Positions 58,501-64,000 of a stretch of 64,000 bases of DNA are shown piece after piece. Origin of the DNA: Schistosoma haematobium (lineage: Eukaryota; Platyhelminthes; Trematoda; Strigeidida; Schistosomatidae); assembly GCF_000699445.3 (NCBI RefSeq), contig NC_067198.1, positions 38,105,523 to 38,169,522 on the forward strand, read 5' to 3'. How positions within the stretch are numbered: position 1 is the stretch's first letter; every line of letters begins with the position of its first letter. The notes below the pieces were generated by a model, which ran no database searches, was not told the origin of the DNA, and saw nothing but the letters and a program-made list of their open reading frames with translations. A program made the position numbers and the translations under genes.

Positions 58501-61489
58501 GATACTGGTGATAGCGATTATGATATTAATAGAGATTGTGTGAGAATCACTAGTATGATTTAAAGCATTGACATTCTAGAATAAGAATTCATGGTGCTTT
58601 TTTTCCTGGAAAATTCCAATGAATGTCAAATTATAGCAATTCTATTATCTTCTTGAAATGAATAGTCCAGGATTTACATGGTAGCGTGCTGCCTTGATAT
58701 CTTCATTAAACAGATAAAAGGCATTCACCAAACTAGCACTATTTTTGTGTGCCCAGGTACTTTATACTACTAGCTGATATAAGAAAGTGATCAGTATTTG
58801 GTGAGTGAATAAGATGCACAGAATGATATCATGTAAAACCAAGCCAGAGATTTCACTTCTCAGTCCTTTCTACTCATCATAGAACCTAACACACGTGCAT
58901 CGGTTCAAATTGCTACACTTCATTAGAACGGCGAGATAGAATCATTTCAGAACAAATTCCAGAGTACTAGGCGTTGTAAAAGTATCGGTAGTAGTAGGGA
59001 AGATTAAAAAAAAGTATAAGGTAATTTAAAAGGACGGGATCTAAAGGAAGAAAAGGAGTGAATGCACCTAACTCATTGTGAACGATTTTGACCACGTCAT
59101 TCAAAGTCTCTAACGACAAGTTATAACACACTGGTTACAATAATCACTTGAACCTCAACCATTTAGTCTGAACCTGCTTACGTGCCTCAGTCCAATTGTA
59201 GTGAACAAGAACACCGGTGGGGATAATCGAATGTATTTAAACACAAATTTATAGAGCATCTCAATAAAATCTGAGAACCATAAAGTAAATGCTTAATTTG
59301 CAAAATGTCCATCAATTGTCTTAAAATGACTCAGACTTTATTGTTCTTGCATTTTCATGTAAATTGCAATCTGTTTCCATTCTTTACTGTCTCACTGCTG
59401 CCAGACATTCTGTTTCCAACGTCATATACTACTTATGTCTATATAAGTAGCACACCACACAGTGATCAATATTTTCATGGACGGACGCTGTCTTGGTATG
59501 GCCGCGATTAGATTTCTTCCCACCTATTCATACATCAGGCAACACCAGCCACTGAGGTAGTCAGTGGTTAGGTATACGTAACAAATATCTAAAATACCTC
59601 TATTGGTGGTTTACAACCTCATCAATCGATTATTTACCTTTATCTAGTGCTTCGTGTTTAGCCTAGGCACTGTTCACTAGATTTTCCCAAAATATAATAA
59701 TAATAATAATAATAATAATAAGGAGAAGAAGAAGTCTAATGCATGAGTGGGTTTCATGCCAAAATCCAAGACCTGTTATCTTATGCCTGGTTGATTCGTT
59801 AATAAATTATAATTTCGTCTGAATTTATTTTATTCTGTACATCTTATTGTTCTTATTCTGTCATAATTGAATATTATGTACATAAATAATCGTTTTAATT
59901 GTCTGATATTCATATACATTTTTAATCATTTCACTAGTATGTTTGTCTTTCGGAATTCATTTCGAAAGGAGACAGCATGTGATCCAGCTTTGTGGTTAAC
60001 TATTAAATAACATCTGCCTAAATCATATTTCTTGAATGATTATTATTATTTATTTATTATTTTAACACATAGATATTGGTACAAGGAGGCACCAAATACA
60101 TATGCGCCACACAAATTTCATTCGATATGTGTGAGGGCTGTGATACTGCTCGGGTGCCCGAACCGAAGCAGGTGGTTTTTTTTAGGGGATCACTCCCCGA
60201 GCCTTCGACCTGAAGGTCTGATCCACAAGGCAGTGGAGCATCGTGAGGAGATGCAGTCCCATGGAAGCCGGTGACCAACAATTGGTTCATACGCCAGTTG
60301 TTCCCGCAGGATACTGGAGCCCATGTGCACCATTGGTTTGGAATCCGGTTAAAGCGCCGGACATTCGCTTTTCATCCTCGCATTTTCGTAAATAACACCC
60401 CCGCCACGAGAAGGCAGTGAGTAGGACTTCCCTAGAAGAGGCTATATACGCGTGGCTATGTGAGAGTATTCCGAGAGGGAGAGCGGTCTCTCTCCACTCT
60501 CGGCCGTACCAGGGCATGTGGGGGCCCTTGAATGATTTTTGATGTTATATGATTAACTGTCGACACCTTTAATTTGCTGAGGTCTTTTTGTTCGTCGAGG
60601 CCATTGACTATTACTACACATACAGAGTTATTTCACATTTCAAATTTTGATTTCACTGTTTTTGCTGAATACCAAGCTCTTTCTGAACTCATATATTTCT
60701 CCAGGGGTTCCACCACTTCAAGATAATTGTTTAAACAACGTGTATATCAATTGGCGTATTGTCGAGTTTGCATTATTTACTGTCCATATTAGAAAAATCC
60801 TAATCATTCGGAATTATGAAATATACTGTAGACCAAACAAATAATTTACAATGATTTAACAAGTTGGGATAGAGTTTATGTTGATGAGTAATTTGTCGAT
60901 GCGGACACATCAATCAACTTAGCGTCGTACCAATCATCTACTCAAATATAATGATATTGAACTAAAAGAATTTTTCCAGATTATTTAGACTGAGACGCTT
61001 GTTCACAAAACATAGAAAGGAATATATATATAATGATAAAATTATATACCTTTCAACATGATGACAATAATCTCTATCAAATGATAACGCTTCACCTGTT
61101 TCCCAAGTAGATAATGATAGCATTGAATAATCTTTCCATGCTTTATACAAACCATCAGGATTTGGTATTGGAATAATAGTAATTATAGCAGAATTAAGTA
61201 AACTATGTACAGCTAATTGACTATTACGATTATCACATAAAAAATTTAAAAAATGAATTAATAATTGAGGTGTTAGTCGATCATGACCATGTAGATTACC
61301 AATAACAGCTATTTTTGGTATATATTTCATTGAATTATTTGAAAGATATGTATCATTGGTCACATCAAAAAGAAATTCAGAGTCCATCATAGTATTTGGA
61401 TTAGTAGTTGTAGATGTTTTTAAACTATCAGTATTGAATTCTAAAGTTGTGTATTTTGGACCAATTTTAAATGCATAAATAGGTTTACC
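46278..61489 (-). CDS. Carboxypeptidase D-like membrane protein, C-terminal six exons; peptidase-like domain degenerate
   Basis: Exons 61489-61050, 57868-57792, 55423-55238, 54084-53573, 51265-50995 and 46810-46278 join with matching phases to 2019 nt (672 residues and stop). The order is that of carboxypeptidase D: M14B peptidase-like domain, transthyretin-like domain (GLIGHVRDSNDQPIP ... LPPGKYRFTLRARGY), one membrane helix (LYVVSMI-ASIIALFSCGLTIYL) and a cytoplasmic tail. Expected catalytic residues are missing: the metal motif reads LHGHD, the Asn-Arg pair is replaced in AGIDLWEQL, and the catalytic Glu region reads GLTLCPGC. In vertebrate CPD the last peptidase domain is likewise inactive, so this is probably the final domain, with active ones outside the window. 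CPD trims C-terminal basic residues in the late secretory pathway. Confidence 0.85.
46811..47765 (-). other. Intron portion with no element recognised
   Basis: Part of the 4.2-kb last intron of the carboxypeptidase D-like gene. Apart from the TAA/TTA microsatellite nothing was recognised. Confidence 0.5.
47586..47661. repeat. TAA/TTA inverted microsatellite
   Basis: About 14 ATA units run directly into about 11 TTA units, so the two halves are complementary and can fold into a perfect hairpin. It causes the two apparent isoleucine-rich frames on both strands. Confidence 0.9.
47770..48720 (-). mobile_element. Non-LTR retrotransposon 3' part, broken
   Basis: Minus-strand remains: VSQGCLISP and DLDRADDIVLLYDYTQAMQ (48704-48441, catalytic Tyr replaced by Arg), then VAYANLDHLRCLRDVSLAVRGWIYTTT in a further broken frame (about 48320-48235), with more debris to 47770. 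Lies in the last intron of the carboxypeptidase D-like gene. Confidence 0.75.
48830..50070 (-). mobile_element. Non-LTR retrotransposon 3' part with long RT frame
   Basis: A second minus-strand copy. The frame 50066-49482 has GFATSNGIRQGCPLSPFFFD, LEYSDDITLFGEDADRMQ, FSSSNCKLLLQDW, SEVVGLIDNFTYLGRLISP and DEISARI. Downstream, in other frames, come NSEVRRRVLGNDGKSVD and LVGVSATIVTSGWRLLVTW, and a 3' tail with GCATCGGTCCAAGTTG shared with 58900. The catalytic YADD is YSDD. Many disabling breaks after 49482. Confidence 0.85.
50125..50350 (+). mobile_element. Non-LTR retrotransposon 3' tail, opposite strand
   Basis: Contains GGTTCAAGTGAATACTGTAA...CAATGGTTAGAGACTTTGAA, the plus-strand version of the 3' coding end present on the minus strand at 59030-59170. 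Confidence 0.65.
50995..51265 (-). CDS. Carboxypeptidase D-like exon, transthyretin-like domain
   Basis: Acceptor CACTAG, then DSNDQPIPWVRIHLDY ... GSSDQNGHFSMILPPGKYRF ... ARGYLDLSEIINV, a seven-strand transthyretin-like fold as found after M14B peptidase domains. Ends at the start of the membrane helix (YRLYVVSMI) with donor GTAAGA, phase 1. Confidence 0.88.
51365..51720. repeat. Inverted pair of degenerate hammerhead SINE copies
   Basis: Left copy on the minus strand (GCGCGCGAGACTGAAGGTCC, CTGGGTTAGATCC), right copy on the plus strand (GCTCAGTGACCTATAGGTTA, then box B-like ATTCGAACC and a decayed core CTGTTGAACAGTCCC...AATCAAACGTC). Neither has an intact core. In an intron of the carboxypeptidase D-like gene. 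Confidence 0.6.
51780..52143 (-). mobile_element. Putative solo LTR
   Basis: On the minus strand it begins TGTGTTGGGATATTCGGG and ends CCTGCCGTCACA, with a TATATAAA box near 51957 and a CCAAT nearby. Size and ends fit a gypsy-type LTR, but no target duplication was identified. Confidence 0.4.
52150..53240 (-). other. Intron stretch with no element recognised
   Basis: Between the transthyretin-like exon and the preceding exon of the carboxypeptidase D-like gene. AT-rich, no coding or repeat signature seen. Confidence 0.45.
53245..53420 (-). repeat. Old hammerhead SINE copy
   Basis: The minus strand holds GGTTCGACC (box B remnant), ACTGAAGAGGAGTTCCATA (core remnant) and the tail ATGGTGGTCTAGTTCAAG. 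Clearly decayed. Confidence 0.5.
53573..54084 (-). CDS. Carboxypeptidase D-like exon, end of peptidase-like domain
   Basis: Acceptor TTTTAG at 54085, then SAYGRDLLSESYNWLRFLGK, a basic insertion (SDRRRRPSDFR), IGLTLCPGCFSPSPSGVARIW and SLMAGLIEHTSLIGLG leading into GLIGHVR. Donor GTAAGT at 53572. The insertion makes the domain longer than usual. Confidence 0.85.
54327..54350. repeat. Short AT dinucleotide run
   Basis: About 12 AT units in an intron. Confidence 0.85.
55238..55423 (-). CDS. Carboxypeptidase D-like exon with GC donor
   Basis: Acceptor TTATTCAAG, then LTGSNLTDSHHWW...EPENIALLKWLQLYQANSIISFP, the family block of the Pro-Glu-Thr helix and following strand. The exon ends GATACAG before GCAAGT, a GC-AG type donor, and its phase fits the next exon exactly; no GT donor nearby does. 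Confidence 0.78.
55498..55551. repeat. AT dinucleotide run of about 53 bp
   Basis: Uninterrupted AT repeat 75 bp upstream (in gene direction) of the 55423 acceptor of the carboxypeptidase D-like gene. It is self-complementary and prone to length change. Confidence 0.95.
55555..57190 (-). other. Intron stretch with no element recognised
   Basis: AT-rich intron sequence of the carboxypeptidase D-like gene without recognised coding or repeat signals. Confidence 0.45.
57198..57575. repeat. Inverted pair of hammerhead SINE copies (GUGC/GCAC family), decayed
   Basis: Outer ends match the 13806-14098 palindrome (GATGGTTGGAGGTAG on the left, CTCCAACCACCATCT on the right). The right copy keeps CTGATGA (57503-57509) and a good helix II (GTGT/GCAC) but has GGAA for GAAA. 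The left copy has TTGACGA and GAGA. It lies next to the 77-bp exon of the carboxypeptidase D-like gene. Confidence 0.7.
57792..57868 (-). CDS. Carboxypeptidase D-like 77-bp exon
   Basis: Encodes a serine run then RKLLTGYTNEAGIDLWEQLI, matching the family block that normally has Asp-Leu-Asn-Arg. Donor GTAAGT at 57791. Three AG sites (before 57868, and 9 and 15 bases further in) keep the same phase, so the serine run may vary in length by splicing. Confidence 0.7.
58036..58440 (+). repeat. ~480-bp dispersed repeat, truncated copy
   Basis: Shares CCGCTCTCCCTCTCGAAACG, GGGAAGTCCTACTGACTGC, AGGACGAAGAGCGAATGTTC and GGATCCTGAAGG with 44655-45172. The right end and A/T-rich tail are lost. Confidence 0.7.
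58870..59690 (-). mobile_element. Non-LTR retrotransposon 3' part, old
   Basis: Minus-strand 3' coding end and tail, shared with 48830-49200 (GCATCGGTTCAAATTG on the plus strand) and with the plus-strand fragment at 50125. No open frame remains. Confidence 0.65.
59694..59721. repeat. TAA microsatellite
   Basis: About nine TAA units beside the LINE fragment. Confidence 0.85.
60040..60535 (-). repeat. ~480-bp dispersed repeat, near-full copy
   Basis: Inverse of 44655-45172, with the A/T-rich tail at 60040-60066 and the GC-rich start (GGTACGGCCGAGAGTGG on the minus strand) at about 60513. The apparent frames of 76-80 residues on both strands belong to the repeat. Confidence 0.75.
61050..61489 (-). 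CDS. Carboxypeptidase D-like exon with peptidase-like N-terminal half
   Basis: The acceptor TTTTTAG precedes GKPIYAFKIGPKYTT. Then come PKIAVIGNLHGHDRLTPQLLIHFL and ITIIPIPNPDGLYKAW, the M14 blocks around the first metal ligands and the Asn-Pro-Asp-Gly turn. The donor is GTATAT after GAAAG at 61050, leaving phase 2. The usual Glu of the metal motif is Asp here (codon 61282-61280). Confidence 0.85.
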
Positions 61490-61499
61490 CTAAAAATAG

Positions 61500-63025
61500 A
61501 ATTACACAATGAGAGGAAGTAAATAAAACATGTATCATAGAGTTTACTCTATAGTTCTTCATGTTATCGGTTAGTATTTATCCAATATAATCCATTAGGT
61601 TGATAAGATAAAATTAAATGGAATTACAGTGAACAACATGAATAAACAAAAGACACAATTACGCCTTCCCTTAATATTATACCGTGATTTTTCTGGATTA
61701 TATGAATAGAATTTTTAAAAAACAACTAGTCTATAACTGGCAAATTAACCATTTATGTCATAAAAATACACCGCACTATCGTAATCAAGCTAACATTAAA
61801 ATATGACAATATTTAGTCATTTATACAGATTCGTTCGAAAAAAAGAATAAACTATTCAAGGAGGTTACTTACACCAAATAACAACATGAATCAAACAAAA
61901 TCCAACTTCGGATACATCCTATTAACATCACAAAACTTCAAACGTAATGGTTCGATGTACAATATCTCATATGCTACACGAATACAATATAGCAATATCA
62001 TTAAAACAGTTCATGTAATAAGCTATGAAGTGATACCAGTCATGAATTAAATATTGAAATCAATGTATCAGTAAACCACCTAAACTATCATACAATTTGA
62101 TCTTTAGTACACTGAAATCGCCTAATATTCGTCTATTTATTGGGTTCAGTGAGTTAATATTTATTTAACTTGAGATAACGCACATATTAAGTAAATAAAT
62201 GTCTTTAACAATGGGTTGATTTATCTGATTGATACGATGTTCAAGAATTAAGTCTAATATTTAGGTTCTAACTAGTTAAAGAATAAGTAACCTACAAATC
62301 CGCCACAACATTCTGGAACATTTATTTTATGCTACTAAATTGTAAATAAGAAAGAGGATGTGTTATCTAGCTTCAATAAACACTTGATTACGCAATGAGT
62401 GACACTACGCACACACGATCTGCCTTAGAAGCAAGTATGTCATGTAAATCAGCTTAAGCACCATCCAATTTTACTTTATCGTTGTATAATAGATATTTCC
62501 ATCGATTTCAAACATTTTCAGAACCAAATATTGCCAATTTTCAGTTGATTAAGAGCAACATACATGTTATTTATCACTGCAATTCGAACATTGCTCAAAA
62601 TAATTGACGGATCATCTTAACTCTGAATGGTTAATTCAACGCCGTCAGCATATTGTACTTTTACTTATAATGTTATAGTGGAAGCTGATTACTGTGTTCT
62701 AGACTCAATGGGCAAAGGAGGGAGAGAAGCTGCCGAATCAAAAATCAATAAGGACTTGGTGTTAGTTCAAGGTTATTAGTGTTTTCGTCACGTGATGCTA
62801 GTGAGTATCTTTAAGTCATAACATTAAAAAATATAAAACACTTTAACTCAGCCAGCTGCATCGTTTTACTGAAGTGAGATTATTTTAATAAAATATTAAT
62901 AAACCATGAATTCATTCAATTATAATAACTACTTTAAATCAGCACATTAAAATAGTGTAAAATCGAACAATGTATTGAATGTAATGAAAAGTTTTTAATT
63001 ACGCTGTTACTGTGATAGAATTATA
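61500..63025 (-). other. Probable intron, no element recognised
   Basis: Left of the window edge and upstream of the first visible carboxypeptidase D-like exon. The N-terminal part of the same peptidase-like domain should be encoded somewhere above 61489 but was not recognised here. Confidence 0.4.
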
Positions 63026-63029
63026 TGTT

Positions 63030-63380
63030 AACAATAAAGTAATACTTCTATTTAAACACGAACGTAAAGGCAAGGATTGGAGAACTAAGGGGATATCGAA
63101 CTCAAAACAACCGTTCACCAATATCAAAGTGAGAAGCCTCAATACCAATGTCAACACAGTTCGACTGTATGGAGCTGGAAATTCGAGAACTATCACAACC
63201 ATCATAAGAAAGGTACAAGTATTTATAAACAATTGTCTATGCAAGATACCCAATGTCCGTTGGCCGAATAGCATCAGCAACAGCCTACTGTGGAAGAGAA
63301 CAAACCATCTTCCAAATGAGGAGGAAATTAGGAAAAGATGTTGTAAGTGGATAGGAGACACATTGAGGATATTGTAACTC
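63030..63380 (+). mobile_element. RTE (SR2-like) retrotransposon 3' coding end
   Basis: The frame 63012-63377 has [60 protein letters not shown] and [10 protein letters not shown], the C-terminal part of RTE proteins. Inserted opposite to the host gene. Confidence 0.8.
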
Positions 63381-63793
63381 AGTAGCCTAGTGCAGATCAT
63401 TTTCGCATTTATATTGACACGTGAATTTCTATTTATCCTTTTTCCATTTTATCTATCTCTTATTATCTGAATAACAGCAACTATATTCAACAGTTCTAAT
63501 CAGTTGTCTGAATATGTTAAACAATTAACTGGAACAATAAAAACAACACAAACATTCATTTACAAATACATTCTTCCTCTTTAATGTCTCACATCAACTC
63601 GGCGCCAAAATACTGTGAAACTATTCAATCAAATTTAGACGGAAGTTTTTATAAATGATATCAGTTACAATCAAAATATAAACATAACGAAAATACTGTA
63701 AGAGGAATGCATAAGATAGAAAAGAATCAAGGGTACTGAGTACCGCTGGAATAGAAACACAAACGAAAAAATATATAATATCAACACAGGATA

Positions 63794-64000
63794 ACATTTT
63801 GAGTAACGTTAGTTCAAGGTCTCCCAAAGATTTAACGAGAAACTATAACGGGTGGAATTAATCACATCATTTGTAGATATAACATCTTTCTTGCTCTCTG
63901 CCTCTCTCTGAGCCATCAAATTCTCACCAAGAAGTTCAAAATTAACTCTATTAGCGTACTGCATAAAATTTAAGGGTTCGACTACTGATGGGATGATAAC
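63794..64000 (-). CDS. Open frame at the window edge, function unknown (possible upstream exon)
   Basis: Open from the window end to a TAA at about 63794: LNFMQYANRVNFELLGENLM, then AQREAESKKDVISTNDVIN. Composition is more protein-like than the surroundings, and the strand matches the carboxypeptidase D-like gene, but no family motif was recognised. It may be an exon, or transposon debris. Confidence 0.2.

Overview
The window looks like an AT-rich, repeat-dense piece of a blood-fluke (Schistosoma-type trematode) genome. This rests on the repeat content: SM-alpha-like elements with hammerhead ribozymes, a CACTA transposase of the SmTRC1 type, SR2-like RTE and CR1-like non-LTR elements, a BEL/Pao element and a Ty3/gypsy element. 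The species cannot be fixed from the sequence alone. Family names for repeats come from motif recognition, not from a database search.

Two host genes are supported, both on the minus strand. The first (11759-15171) is a complete two-exon HTATIP2/TIP30-like oxidoreductase of 245 residues with matching splice phases. The second (46278-61489) is the 3' part of a carboxypeptidase D-like gene: six exons with consistent phases give 672 residues, covering a degenerate M14 peptidase-like domain, a transthyretin-like domain, one membrane segment and an acidic cytoplasmic tail. Its upstream exons lie mostly or wholly beyond base 64000.

Layout: 1-1787 is the 3' end of a Ty3/gypsy element (integrase, polypurine tract, 3' LTR). 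1788-11700 holds scattered SINE, Penelope-type and RTE fragments. 11759-15171 is the HTATIP2-like gene, with a hammerhead palindrome in its intron. 16950-27900 is a nest of dead transposons (CR1-like copy A, CACTA, CR1-like and RTE on the minus strand, RTE on the plus strand, a diverged LTR). 27780-35820 is CR1-like copy B split by a 6.8-kb BEL/Pao element with 5-bp target duplication CTGGC. 35820-46200 is gene-free and carries several hammerhead SINE copies. 46278-64000 is the carboxypeptidase D-like gene, whose introns are filled with LINE, SINE and LTR debris.

The most interesting theme is the number of tRNA-headed repeats that carry hammerhead motifs. At least three lineages are present (a GUCC/GGAC helix II family, a GUGC/GCAC family and SM-alpha), plus a Penelope-type motif. 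Many copies sit in inverted pairs, and several keep every core base. Other points of interest are a BEL/Pao copy with almost identical LTRs but a badly broken reading frame, and a 713-bp tract that is identical between two otherwise diverged LINE copies.
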